Assembly: GCA_041493035.1 (NCBI GenBank) | Contig: JBGPYB010000007.1 | Coordinates: 1-57,654 of the forward strand | Length of the DNA: 57,654 nucleotides | From: JBGPYB01 sp041493035 | GTDB lineage: Bacteria; Acidobacteriota; Vicinamibacteria; Fen-336 | Direction: 5' to 3' | In this document: positions 26,692-36,050 of the stretch, piece by piece | How the letters are laid out: the number at the start of each line of letters is the position of its first letter | Position numbering within the stretch: position 1 is the first letter of the stretch | The notes under the pieces: model-generated | Told to the model about the DNA's origin: nothing | The model's input: the letters and a program-made list of their open reading frames with translations, nothing else | The model's database searches: none | Program-made: the position numbers and the translations under genes

Positions 26692-27369
26692 CTACTTCTT
26701 CGGCTCGAGGGAGTGGATCACCCAGCGGCTCACGACGCGGCTGGCGCCGGTGGCCTGCTGCATGTCGTACTTTCGAAGCCCCATCACGTAGTCCTTCGTC
26801 TCTCCCGCGATGGTCAGCGCGAGGTCGAGGTTCTTCGTGACCATTTCTCCGGTCAGGCTCTCGATGTCCTCGAGGTTGCCCAGGGAGAGGCTCACGTTGT
26901 GCTTCTCGCGTTCGACGGCATCCTTGGCCTCGGCGAGGCCCTTCTTGAGATCCTTTTCCTTCTGGGTAAACTTCTCCCACTCGGTGGCGAAGGACTGGAG
27001 GTTCGCCGGGATCTTCGCGTCCTTCTTCAGGAGGTCGCGAACCTGGTCGACTTCCTTGGGGTGGTCGAGGAAGTACGCGTTGTAGGCCTTCTTGTTGTCG
27101 CTCACGGCCAGGTCAAGCTCGGTGACCTTGGCCACGAGGCTCGGGAGCTGCGCCGCCGTCCGAGTCTCTTCGGTGACGCCGGCGATCTTCCACTTGTCGA
27201 CCTTCTTGTCGAACCTCACCGAGGCGAAGCTCGATAGAGTCTGGGTGTCCTGCTGGTTGACGGCGTTGAAATACTGATCGACAACCCTCTGCTCGGGATG
27301 GCCGCAGGCGATGCTCGCTACCGCCAGGGCCAGGGCGAGGATGATCCGATGCACCCCACGATCGCTCAT
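26692..27369 (-). CDS. Predicted lipoprotein with central coiled coil, unknown function
   Basis: 225 residues. The N-terminus has a hydrophobic stretch LALALAVASIAC that fits lipid attachment at Cys22, although the lipobox is not ideal. Residues about 120-180 are charged and heptad-like (FATEWEKFTQKEKDLKKGLA, EAKDAVEREKHN), suggesting a coiled coil. I do not recognise a family. ATG 27369 has a strong GGAGG before it and lies 18 bases downstream of gyrA in the same direction, so an envelope protein is expressed from the gyrase message. Confidence 0.75.
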   Translation of the reverse strand: MSDRGVHRIILALALAVASIACGHPEQRVVDQYFNAVNQQDTQTLSSFASVRFDKKVDKWKIAGVTEETRTAAQLPSLVAKVTELDLAVSDNKKAYNAYFLDHPKEVDQVRDLLKKDAKIPANLQSFATEWEKFTQKEKDLKKGLAEAKDAVEREKHNVSLSLGNLEDIESLTGEMVTKNLDLALTIAGETKDYVMGLRKYDMQQATGASRVVSRWVIHSLEPKK

Positions 27370-27387
27370 TCCGTCCTCCTTCGTTTC

Positions 27388-29877
27388 CTATTCTCCAGCC
27401 TCGGTCGGCGCGCCACTGTCCTCGCCCTCCTCCCGTTCGGCGAGGCGCGCGACCGACACCAACTGGTCCGCTTCCTCCAGCTGGATGAGTCGGACGCCCT
27501 GGGTGTTCCGGCCTATGGTCGAGATGTCCGCTGTGTTCAGGCGGATGATCATACCCTTTCCGGTGATGAGCATCACGCCCTGGTCGCCCCGAATAAACTT
27601 CACGCCCACGACGTGGCCGTTCCTGCCCGCGGTCTTGATGTTGATGAGCCCTTTGCCCCCTCGGCTCTGAACGCGGTACTCGTCGATGGCCGTCCGCTTG
27701 CCGTAGCCGTTCTCGGTCACCGTCAGGACCGTCCCGGTCGCGTCGACGACCTCCAGGGCCACGACGCGGTCGTCGTTCCCAAGCTCGACTCCCTTCACGC
27801 CATAGGCCGTCCGACCCATCGGACGCACGTTCTCTTCGTTGAAGTGGATGGCCATGCCGTCGTGTGTTCCCAGGAGGATCTCGTCCTTCCCCGAGGTGAA
27901 GACGGCTTCGATGAGGGCGTCATCGTCCTCGACTCCCAGGGCGATGATGCCGCCCGCTCTCGGGTTCGAGAAGGCCTGAAGCTCGGTCTTCTTGACGATG
28001 CCCTTGCGGGTGGCGAGGAGCACGTACCCGCCGCCGTCGAAGGCTCGCACCGCGGCAAAGGCCGCGATCTTCTCTCCGGGCTGGAGCTGGACGAGGTTCG
28101 CGACGGACTTCCCCTTGCCCTGGGGACCCACCTCCGGAATTTCGTGGACCTTGAGCCAGTACACACGGCCACGGTCGGTGAAGATCAAGATGTAGGAGTG
28201 GGTCGACGCGATGAAGAGGCTGGCGACGAAATCCTCGTCCTTCGTCCTCATCCCCATGCGTCCCCGGCCGCCTCGCCTCTGGCTCCTGTAAGTCGTGATC
28301 GACGTCCGCTTGATGTAGCCCCCGTGGGTGATGGAGATCGCGACGTCCTCGTCGGCGATCATGTCCTCGACGGTGATGTCGACCCCCTGGTCGATGATCT
28401 CGGTCCGACGGGGGTCTCCGTGGTCGTCGCGGATCTTCTTGAGCTCGGCCACGACGATGCCGTCGATGCGCTTTTGGGAGGCCAGGATCTCCCTGAGCTC
28501 GGCTATGAGCACCGTGAGCTCCCTGAGCTCGTCGATGATTTTTTGGCGCTCGAGCCCCGTCAGGCGCTGGAGCTGCATCTCGAGAATGGCATCGGCCTGG
28601 ATCTCGCTGAGGCCGAACTGGCCGATGAGGCCAACACGGGCCTCGGGCGGCGTCTTGGAGCCGCGGATGAGTGCGATCACCTGATCGAGGCGGTCGAGGG
28701 CGATGACGAGCCCTTCGAGGATGTGGGCACGAGCCTCGGCCTTCCGGAGCTCGAAGGCCGTCCTCCGGCGCACCACGTCGCGCCGGAAGTCGACGAACAG
28801 CTCGCTCGCTTCCAGCAGGTTCAGGACCCGTGGGCGCTGGTCGACGATGGCCAGCATGATGATTCCGAAGGTGTCCTGGAGCTGGGTGTGCTTGTAGAGG
28901 TTGTTCAGGATCACCTGGGACGGCTGGTCCTTCTTGACGTCGATGACGATCCGCATGCCTTCGCGGTCGCTCTCGTCGCGGATGTCCCCGATCCCATCGA
29001 TCTTCTTGTCGCGGACGAGCTCGGCGATCCGCTCGATCAACCGGGCCTTGTTCACCTGGTAGGGGATCTCGGTGACGACGATGGACTCCTTGTCTCCCTT
29101 GCGCGTCTCGATCTCCGCTCGGGCGCGCATCACAACCTGGCCGCGTCCGGTGCGGTAGGCCTGGCGAATGCCGGAGCGGCCGTAGATGAAGCCGGCTGTC
29201 GGGAAGTCGGGCCCGGGAATCCGCTCGATGAGACCGTCAAGGCGTTCGTCGGGGGTCAGGTCCTGGTTCTCGAGGAGGAAAATGAGACCGCTCACGACCT
29301 CCCCGAGGTTGTGGGGAGGGATGTTGGTGGCCATGCCGACGGCGATGCCGGCGGATCCGTTCACGAGCAGGTTGGGGAGGACCGTCGGCAGGACCACCGG
29401 CTCCACCGAGCTGTCGTCGTAGGTAGGCTGGAAGTCGACCGTTTCCTTTTCGATGTCCGCCATCATGGCGGCGCCCGGGCGCGTCAGGCGCGCTTCGGTG
29501 TACCGCTGGGCCGCGGGCGGGTCGCCATCGATCGAGCCGAAGTTCCCCTGGCCGTCGACCAGGCGGGTACGCATGTTGAAGTCCTGGGCCATGCGGACGA
29601 GGGTGTCGTAGATAGCGGCGTCGCCGTGGGGATGGTAGTTCCCCATCACCTCTCCGACGATCTTCGCGCACTTTTTGTAGGGGCGCCCCGGTTGGAGACC
29701 CATCTGCTGCATGCCGTAGAGCACGCGACGGTTCGCGGGCTTGAGACCGTCGCGGACATCGGGGAGCGCGCGGCCGATGATCACCGACATGGCGTAGTCC
29801 ATGTAGGACTGGCGCATCTCGTCGGCGATGTTGACGGGAATCTTCTGGGCGGCGATCGGGTCCTGGGGTTCGCTCAT
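27388..29877 (-). CDS. gyrA: DNA gyrase subunit A
   Basis: The 829-residue subunit breaks and rejoins DNA during negative supercoiling. The catalytic tyrosine is Y126 in AAQRYTEARL. The quinolone-determining stretch reads YHPHGDAAIYDTLVR, with Ala87 at the place of E. coli Ser83 and the acidic Asp91 kept. The C-terminal pinwheel has a GyrA-box, RSQRRGGRGRMGM, marking a gyrase rather than topoisomerase IV. ATG 29877 comes one base after the gyrB stop, so the subunits are coupled in translation. Confidence 0.98.
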   Translation of the reverse strand: MSEPQDPIAAQKIPVNIADEMRQSYMDYAMSVIIGRALPDVRDGLKPANRRVLYGMQQMGLQPGRPYKKCAKIVGEVMGNYHPHGDAAIYDTLVRMAQDFNMRTRLVDGQGNFGSIDGDPPAAQRYTEARLTRPGAAMMADIEKETVDFQPTYDDSSVEPVVLPTVLPNLLVNGSAGIAVGMATNIPPHNLGEVVSGLIFLLENQDLTPDERLDGLIERIPGPDFPTAGFIYGRSGIRQAYRTGRGQVVMRARAEIETRKGDKESIVVTEIPYQVNKARLIERIAELVRDKKIDGIGDIRDESDREGMRIVIDVKKDQPSQVILNNLYKHTQLQDTFGIIMLAIVDQRPRVLNLLEASELFVDFRRDVVRRRTAFELRKAEARAHILEGLVIALDRLDQVIALIRGSKTPPEARVGLIGQFGLSEIQADAILEMQLQRLTGLERQKIIDELRELTVLIAELREILASQKRIDGIVVAELKKIRDDHGDPRRTEIIDQGVDITVEDMIADEDVAISITHGGYIKRTSITTYRSQRRGGRGRMGMRTKDEDFVASLFIASTHSYILIFTDRGRVYWLKVHEIPEVGPQGKGKSVANLVQLQPGEKIAAFAAVRAFDGGGYVLLATRKGIVKKTELQAFSNPRAGGIIALGVEDDDALIEAVFTSGKDEILLGTHDGMAIHFNEENVRPMGRTAYGVKGVELGNDDRVVALEVVDATGTVLTVTENGYGKRTAIDEYRVQSRGGKGLINIKTAGRNGHVVGVKFIRGDQGVMLITGKGMIIRLNTADISTIGRNTQGVRLIQLEEADQLVSVARLAEREEGEDSGAPTEAGE

Positions 29878-29878
29878 G

Positions 29879-32272
29879 TCAGATATCCAGGTTGCGGACG
29901 TTCAAGGCGTTTTCCTCGATGAACTGGCGGCGGGGTTCGACGGCGTCGCCCATGAGGGTTGTGAAGATGTTCTCGGCGACCTCGTCGTCTTCGAGACGCA
30001 CCTGAAGGATCGTCCGCCGCTCAGGGTTCATGGTCGTCTCCCAGAGCTCGTCGGCGTTCATTTCACCGAGGCCCTTGTATCGGGAGATCGTGAGCCCCTT
30101 CTTTCCTTCGGAGAGGATGTGGTCCACCAGGGCCTGGCGGCTCGCGATAGGCGTCTCGCCCCCGTCGAGGACGGTGAGGGGCGGCACCGCCATCTCCCGG
30201 AACGCGTCGTAGGCGGAATAGAGAGCCTTGTACTCGGGGGACGAGACGAAGGAGTCGCCCAGCCGAACTTGACGGGTGTGGCCGTTCACCGGCTGCTGAA
30301 GGACGATCTCGAAGACTCCGTGCTCCTCGTCGTTCTCGAGGACGATGTCGCTTCCGGAATCGCGGAGTGGCTTGATGAGATCCCGGAGGCGCGTCTTGTC
30401 TGTGAAGAACTCCTTGTCCTTCACCTCGCCGCGGAGAAGGAGTTCGACGAGGCTCCGCGGCGTTCCCTTCCTCTCGACCAGATCGAGGAGCTTGCCGAAG
30501 GCAACCATCCTTTCAAGTAGGTGGGCGAGCCTCGGGCCTTCGATCTCCTGACCCGAGGCGATGCGCACCTTGCGCTTCTCCACGGCCCGCTCCATCAGGA
30601 ATGCGTTGAGCGCGAACTCGTCCTTCAAGTAGCGCTCGGTCTTGCCGACCTTCGCCTTGTAGAGCGGCGGCTGGGCGATGTAGAGATGGCCGCGCTCGAT
30701 GAGCTCTTTCATCTGGCGATAGAAGAACGTCAGCAGGAGCGTGCGTATGTGGCTCCCGTCGACGTCGGCGTCGCACATGATGATGATCCGGTGATAGCGC
30801 AGCTTGCTGACGTCGAAGTCGTCGGCCCCCACGCCGGTCCCGAGAGCCGTGATGATGTTCCGGATCTCTTCCGAAGCGAGGGTCTTGTCGAGACGCGCCT
30901 TCTCGACGTTCAGGATCTTGCCCCGAAGGGGGAGGATCGCCTGGAACTTGCGGTCGCGCCCTTGTTTCGCGGAGCCTCCGGCCGAGTCTCCCTCGACGAG
31001 GTACAGCTCGCAGAACTCCGGGTTGCGCTCCTGGCATTCGGCGAGCTTCCCGGGGAGGCCGGCGCCGTCGAGGGCGCCTTTCCGGCGGGTGAGGTCGCGG
31101 GCTTTGCGCGCCGCCTCGCGGGCGCGGGATGCCTCTAGGATCTTGAAGACGATTCGCTTCGCGACGGAGGGGTTTTCCTCGAGGAAAGAGCCGAGCTTTT
31201 CGTTCAGGAGGCTCTCGACGATTCCCTTGACCTCGGAGTTGCCGAGCTTCCCCTTGGTCTGCCCCTCGAACTGCGGATTCGGCACCTTGACGCTGACGAC
31301 GCCGCACAGGCCTTCGCGCGTGTCCTCCCCCTGAAACTGGTCCTGCAAGTCCTTCGCGAGGCCCGAGGCGGTGGCGTAGGAGTTGAGCGTCCTCGTGAGA
31401 GCGCTCTTGAAGCCCACGAGATGGGTGCCGCCGTCGTGTGTGTTGATGTTGTTGGCGAATGAGTAGACGTTCTCGGCGTAGCCGTCGTTCCACTGGAGGG
31501 CGATCTCGGCCTGGACCCCCTCGCGGGAGCCTTCGATGAAGATCGGCTTGGGGTGGAGCGTCTCCTTGTTGCGGTTCAAGTGCTCCACGAACGACGCAAT
31601 GCCCCCCTCGTACTGGAAGCGATGCTTCTTTCCGTCGCGCTCGTCCTCCAGGGTGATGAGGATGCCGCGGTTGAGGAAGGACAGCTCCCGGAGGCGCTGC
31701 GAAAGGGTGTCGAAACTGAAGGTGGTCGTCTCGAAGATCGAGCCATCAGGCTTGAAGGTGACCTTCGTTCCCCGCCGGTCGGTGACGCCGGTGTTTTCGA
31801 GTGGCCCCTGGGGGACCCCTTTCTTGTACGACTGGCGGTACACCTTCTTGTCGCGCCAGATCTCGACCTCGAGGGCGTCGGAGAGCGCGTTCACCACCGA
31901 GATGCCCACACCGTGGAGGCCGCCCGACACCTTGTACGACTTCTTGTCGAACTTCCCCCCGGCATGGAGCTTCGTCAGTACCACCTCGGCCGAGGAGGGG
32001 CCGGAAGGATGGGGCTCCACCGGTATGCCGCGGCCGTTGTCGATCACGGTCACGGAGTTGTCAATGTGGATCGTGACGCCTATCTCGGAACAGTAGCCGG
32101 CAAGCGCCTCGTCCACGGAGTTGTCGACGACCTCGTAAACGAGGTGATGAAGCCCCGTCTCACCGGTCGACCCGATGTACATCGCGGGGCGGACCCTTAC
32201 GGCCTCGAGGCCTTCGAGGACGCGGATGGCGTCAGCCCCGTACGAGGACGAGCCGTCTTCTTCGTCAGTCAT
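29879..32272 (-). CDS. gyrB: DNA gyrase subunit B
   Basis: The 797-residue ATPase subunit has a GHKL fold (VYEVVDNSVDEALAGY, IDNGRGIPV, AGGKFDKKSYKVSGGLHGVG), a transducer domain, and a TOPRIM with YLVEGDSAGGSAKQGRDR and the metal motif CDADVDGSHIRTLLL. It ends with the usual ERRTILQV-type tail before NVRNLDI. It lies 20 bases after recF in the order dnaA-dnaN-recF-gyrB-gyrA, the classic origin cluster. Confidence 0.98.
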   Translation of the reverse strand: MTDEEDGSSSYGADAIRVLEGLEAVRVRPAMYIGSTGETGLHHLVYEVVDNSVDEALAGYCSEIGVTIHIDNSVTVIDNGRGIPVEPHPSGPSSAEVVLTKLHAGGKFDKKSYKVSGGLHGVGISVVNALSDALEVEIWRDKKVYRQSYKKGVPQGPLENTGVTDRRGTKVTFKPDGSIFETTTFSFDTLSQRLRELSFLNRGILITLEDERDGKKHRFQYEGGIASFVEHLNRNKETLHPKPIFIEGSREGVQAEIALQWNDGYAENVYSFANNINTHDGGTHLVGFKSALTRTLNSYATASGLAKDLQDQFQGEDTREGLCGVVSVKVPNPQFEGQTKGKLGNSEVKGIVESLLNEKLGSFLEENPSVAKRIVFKILEASRAREAARKARDLTRRKGALDGAGLPGKLAECQERNPEFCELYLVEGDSAGGSAKQGRDRKFQAILPLRGKILNVEKARLDKTLASEEIRNIITALGTGVGADDFDVSKLRYHRIIIMCDADVDGSHIRTLLLTFFYRQMKELIERGHLYIAQPPLYKAKVGKTERYLKDEFALNAFLMERAVEKRKVRIASGQEIEGPRLAHLLERMVAFGKLLDLVERKGTPRSLVELLLRGEVKDKEFFTDKTRLRDLIKPLRDSGSDIVLENDEEHGVFEIVLQQPVNGHTRQVRLGDSFVSSPEYKALYSAYDAFREMAVPPLTVLDGGETPIASRQALVDHILSEGKKGLTISRYKGLGEMNADELWETTMNPERRTILQVRLEDDEVAENIFTTLMGDAVEPRRQFIEENALNVRNLDI

Positions 32273-32292
32273 TCTTTTCCTGGAGGTTCATT

Positions 32293-33360
32293 TCAGGCCT
32301 CGGCAAAGCGGCCGTCGGCCACATGGAAGGTTCGGGCTCCGGCGGCGACGCGCTCGGCCCAGCCACTGTGGGCTGTGGTGACAAGCGCCTGACCCCGGCC
32401 TGCGATCGCGCGACAGAGAGCCCCGGCGCGCTCGTCGTCGAGTTCCGAGTCGAGATCGTCGAGGAGGGCGACGGGCGGGCGCCCTCGTTCCGCGCGGTAG
32501 ACTTCGAGGCTCGCCAAGGTCAAGGCCAGCAGAAGGCTCCGCGCCTGTCCCGCTGAGGCCCAGGCGGAGGCGTCAGTGCCGTCGATGGTGAAGGCGATCG
32601 TGTCCCGGTGGGGACCCACGAGACTGCGGCGCGCTCGCCGCTCGTCGCGCCGACGGGCCTCGATCTGCCGACGTAGCTCGCTCGTGGCCTCTCCCGCGCA
32701 CGGGGGCGTCTCGGGAAGGACGGTCACGCCGTAGGCTTCTCCGGCCGCTCGAAAGCCCCTGGCCAGCGCCTCGCCCAGCCGGGTCGCATAGTCGGCGCGG
32801 CGAAGGCGGAGGCGACCACCGACGGTCGCCAGAGCGTCATCCCACGCATCGAGGCCACCGGTGCCGGACTCGAGGGCCGCGTTCCTCTGACGAACCACCC
32901 GTTCGTAGTCCCGTAGGACCTGCCGATAGGCGGGCCAGAGAGCCCCGGCCGCTCTGTCGAGAAACTGACGGCGCTCCCTCATCGGCCCATGGACGATACG
33001 CAGTCGCTCGGTGGCATACACCACGACATCGAGACGACCCTGGTACGCTCGCGGCGCAACTTCTCGACCATCGACGAACAGGCGGCGGGCGTCCGCCGCC
33101 ACCTCGACCTCCAGGGCCGCGGTATCCGTGTCGGCGCACGCAGCGGCGCGGACTCGCAGGCTCAAGGCCCCGTGCCTGATGAGTCCCCGGGTTTCCTCTG
33201 TCCGAAAGGATCGGCCGCGGGCGAGGAGCCCTACGGCCTCGAGAAGGGACGTCTTTCCCTGGGCGTTCTGTCCGACGAAGATGTTCAGTCCCGGCGACAA
33301 GTCCAGCTCTGCCTCCCGGATGTTCCTGAAATCACGCAGCTCCAACTGCCCCACGCGCAC
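32293..33360 (-). CDS. recF: DNA replication and repair protein RecF
   Basis: The 355-residue SMC-like ATPase loads RecA at gaps. Walker A GQNAQGKT is at 30-37, the signature region is SAGQARSLLLALTLA, and Walker B is PVALLDDLDSELDDERA. The first codon is GTG (33358-33360), 15 bases after dnaN, with only a weak ribosome site. Confidence 0.95.
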   Translation of the reverse strand: MRVGQLELRDFRNIREAELDLSPGLNIFVGQNAQGKTSLLEAVGLLARGRSFRTEETRGLIRHGALSLRVRAAACADTDTAALEVEVAADARRLFVDGREVAPRAYQGRLDVVVYATERLRIVHGPMRERRQFLDRAAGALWPAYRQVLRDYERVVRQRNAALESGTGGLDAWDDALATVGGRLRLRRADYATRLGEALARGFRAAGEAYGVTVLPETPPCAGEATSELRRQIEARRRDERRARRSLVGPHRDTIAFTIDGTDASAWASAGQARSLLLALTLASLEVYRAERGRPPVALLDDLDSELDDERAGALCRAIAGRGQALVTTAHSGWAERVAAGARTFHVADGRFAEA

Positions 33361-33375
33361 CGCCTGGGCTCAGGC

Positions 33376-34488
33376 CTAGAGACGCATCGGCATGACCACG
33401 TAGCGGTACTCGACCGCATCCGCGTCCGGGCCTGCGGCGGGCTTGAAAACACCTTGGCTTTCCTGATCCTTGAGCTCGACGAGGACGTCATCGGTACCGG
33501 CCGCCCCAAGGAAATCGAGAAGATATTGGGCGTTGAACCCGATCTCTACGCCTCCTCCCGCGTACTCGATCGGAAGAGCCTCTCGGGCCTCGCCAAGATC
33601 GGGTGAGGACGCCGTCAGGTTGACGTGGCCCTTTTCTAGGGTGAGCCGAACGGCGCGGCTCCTGTCGGACGAGAGAAGGCTGACTCTGCGGATGGCCGTT
33701 GCAAACGTCTCTCGCCCCAGGCGGAAGCTCTTGTCGCCGGTGATGGCAATGACCTTCTCGAAGGCAGGAAATTGCCCCTCGATGCTCTTTGAAGCCAGGG
33801 TGCGGCTCCCCACGGAAAAGACCAGATGGTTCTCGACTTGCTGGAACGTTGCGCTCTCCTCGGTCTCCAGAAGGCGTCCGAGTTCCTGGATGGCTTTGCG
33901 GGGGACGAGCACCCGCTGCGCTTCGGCCAGTTTCAGGGCGACCTTGCGCGATGCGTAGGAGAGCCGGTGGCCGTCGGTGGCCACCATGGATACGGCGTCC
34001 TTGTCCAGGATGAGAAGGGCCCCGGCCAGATAGTAGCGGGCGTCCTCTGCTGTGATGGCGAACGCCGTTCGCGCGATGAGGTCTCGAAGAACCGCCCCCG
34101 GTACCTCGATCCCCTTTCCACCATTTGCTTCGGGAAGGCTCGGGAAGTCCTCCTTGGGAAGACCGGCCATACGGAAGTGGACGCGCTCGCACTCGATGGC
34201 CGTCCAGCAGTCGCTCTGGACCTCGATTCGGACGTCGCTCTCAGGAAGAGAGCGCATGATCTCGTAGAGTTTCTTCGCACCCAGCGTGATGGCTCCGGGG
34301 CTCATGACCTGGGCGGCGCAGCCGCTGCGGAGCGAGACGTCCAGGTCTGTAGCCGCGATCCGAATCTCGCCGTCCTTCGTCTCGACGAGGACGTTGGAGA
34401 GGATCGGGATGGAGTTCTTCCTCTCAACGATCCCCTGCACGAGCTGTAGTTCTCTGAGTAGGTCGTTCTTCCGAACTACGATCTCCAT
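33376..34488 (-). CDS. dnaN: DNA polymerase III beta subunit (sliding clamp)
   Basis: The 370-residue clamp forms a dimeric ring around DNA. Three homologous domains are visible. The N-terminus MEIVVRKNDLLRELQLVQGI, central VATDGHRLSYA, and C-terminus YRYVVMPMRL are family marks; the last forms part of the partner-binding pocket. It follows dnaA after about 230 non-coding bases that hold several DnaA-box-like sites. Confidence 0.97.
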   Translation of the reverse strand: MEIVVRKNDLLRELQLVQGIVERKNSIPILSNVLVETKDGEIRIAATDLDVSLRSGCAAQVMSPGAITLGAKKLYEIMRSLPESDVRIEVQSDCWTAIECERVHFRMAGLPKEDFPSLPEANGGKGIEVPGAVLRDLIARTAFAITAEDARYYLAGALLILDKDAVSMVATDGHRLSYASRKVALKLAEAQRVLVPRKAIQELGRLLETEESATFQQVENHLVFSVGSRTLASKSIEGQFPAFEKVIAITGDKSFRLGRETFATAIRRVSLLSSDRSRAVRLTLEKGHVNLTASSPDLGEAREALPIEYAGGGVEIGFNAQYLLDFLGAAGTDDVLVELKDQESQGVFKPAAGPDADAVEYRYVVMPMRL

Positions 34489-34718
34489 GATTCCTTACCT
34501 ACCTCTACTCTACAGAAGTGAGAACAGTTCAAGAGAGACTAAGAGATGCTGTGGAAAGCGCTCAAACCCGATCAAGGTCCTCTTGAGACGGGAGTTCGCT
34601 TGTGGACCAAGATGCGGACGAAAAAGCGGAAAAGGATCGGCGCCCTGTGGAGAAGCGACCGTGTGCAGGGACGTCCACAAGCCCGAGATCGACGACGGCG
34701 GCGAAAAACCCAGTAAGT
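34489..34718 (-). other. dnaA-dnaN intergenic region with a cluster of DnaA-box-like motifs
   Basis: No convincing gene. Four motifs with the TGTGGA core of the DnaA box occur: TGTGGAAAG (34550-34558), TGTGGACCA (34601-34609), TGTGGAGAA (34646-34654, one mismatch to TGTGGATAA), and one inverted TCCACA (34674-34679). This could be a second half of a bipartite origin. A 70-codon open frame here is not supported. Confidence 0.4.
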
Positions 34719-36014
34719 TCATCGAAACGCCTGGACAAAGCTGTTGATGAGCCTGTCGAATTCGGGGTCGCGCTTTCGAAGCCCGTCGATCTTGCGCACG
34801 GAGTGGATCACCGTCGAATGATGCTTGCCCCCGAAGCCTTTGCCTATTTGCGGTAGGGAGGCGTCGGTCAAGGTCTTGGTCAGATACATGGCGATCTGAC
34901 GGGGTACGGCGATGGCCTTCGCGTTGTTCTTGGCCTTAAGCTCGGTCAATTTCACGTTGTAGTGGTCGGCCACGAACTTTTGGATCATCTCGATGGTCAC
35001 CGGCTTATCTTCGGCGTGGATGAGATCGCGGAGGATCTCTTGGGTCAGGGCGAGATCGATGTCGCGGCCAGTGAGGCTCGCGAAGGCCACGAGCCGGATC
35101 AGGCTCCCCTCCAACTCGCGGATGTTGGTTCGAACCTTGCTCGCGATGAAGAGGGCGACGTTTTCGGGGAGCTCGACGCGCTCCGACTCGGCCTTCTTGC
35201 GAAGGATCGCGACCTTTGTCTCGATGTCTGGTGGCTGGATGTCTGCGATGAGACCCCATTCGAAGCGGCTGTGGAGCCGTTCCTCAATGGTCGGGATCTG
35301 GCGGGGCGGACAGTCGCTGGAGATCACGATCTGCTTCTGTGTGTCGTGGAGGGCGTTGAAGATGTGGAAGAACTCCTCCTGGGTCCGGTCCTTCCCCGCG
35401 ATGAACTGGATGTCGTCGACGAGAAGAACGTCTATGGCGCGGTACTTCTGTCGGAATGCCGGAAGGCGATCGAAGCGGATCGCGTTGATCATCTCGTTGA
35501 TGAAACGGTCGGTGGAGATGTAGAGCAGGTTCAAGTGGCGATTCCGCGCTTGGATGTAGTGGCCGATGGCGTGCATCAAATGAGTCTTGCCGAGGCCCAC
35601 GCCGCCATAGAGGAAGAGCGGGTTGTAGGACTTCGACGGGATCTCGGCCACCGCCCGCGCGGCCGCGTGGGCAAACTGATTCGAAGCTCCGACGACGAAG
35701 CTCTCGAACGTGTACTTCGGGTTGAGCGATGTCAGGCCGTCGCGTTCCCCGGGGGCGGCTGGCGGAGGGGCCACGGGCTCAGGTTCCGCCTCGAAGACGA
35801 CCTGCATGTCCGGGCGTTGCAGCTCCGCCAGCGCTTCGGAGAGCACCCCGCGATAGTTCTTGGTGAGCCAGTCCTTGAACTGGGCGTTGGGGACTCGAAC
35901 GACGAGGGCGCTGTCCGAGAGATCGACGAAGCTGGTGGGCCTGAACCACGTGGCGAAGCTGTGTCGATTCAGCTTCTTCTCGACCTTCTCGAGCACCTGG
36001 TCCCACAGGTTCAT
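34719..36014 (-). CDS. dnaA: Chromosomal replication initiator DnaA
   Basis: The 431-residue initiator starts at ATG 36014 (MNLWDQVLEKVEKKLNRHSF, domain I). After a Pro/Ala-rich linker come the AAA+ domain (YGGVGLGKTHLMHAIGHY, LLVDDIQFIAGKDRTQEEFF) and the DNA-binding domain IV. The domain IV signature reads FGGKHHSTVIHSV instead of the common GGRDHSTV, a change at positions that touch the DnaA box. A TTG at 36050 would add 12 residues but looks unlike the family N-terminus. No good Shine-Dalgarno precedes either start. Confidence 0.96.
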   Translation of the reverse strand: MNLWDQVLEKVEKKLNRHSFATWFRPTSFVDLSDSALVVRVPNAQFKDWLTKNYRGVLSEALAELQRPDMQVVFEAEPEPVAPPPAAPGERDGLTSLNPKYTFESFVVGASNQFAHAAARAVAEIPSKSYNPLFLYGGVGLGKTHLMHAIGHYIQARNRHLNLLYISTDRFINEMINAIRFDRLPAFRQKYRAIDVLLVDDIQFIAGKDRTQEEFFHIFNALHDTQKQIVISSDCPPRQIPTIEERLHSRFEWGLIADIQPPDIETKVAILRKKAESERVELPENVALFIASKVRTNIRELEGSLIRLVAFASLTGRDIDLALTQEILRDLIHAEDKPVTIEMIQKFVADHYNVKLTELKAKNNAKAIAVPRQIAMYLTKTLTDASLPQIGKGFGGKHHSTVIHSVRKIDGLRKRDPEFDRLINSFVQAFR

Positions 36015-36050
36015 GGGAGGAGCCCATTGCGACCGTCCAGTCGGCCACAA

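Noticed and set aside
27298..29922. 874-residue plus-strand open frame antisense to gyrA
   Set aside because: Composition is Asp/Val/Leu/Gly-rich with no recognisable motif. It mirrors gyrA, whose motifs are complete.
34510..34722. 70-codon minus-strand frame between dnaA and dnaN
   Set aside because: No homology pattern; it overlaps the dnaA end and the DnaA-box-like motifs, better explained as non-coding.
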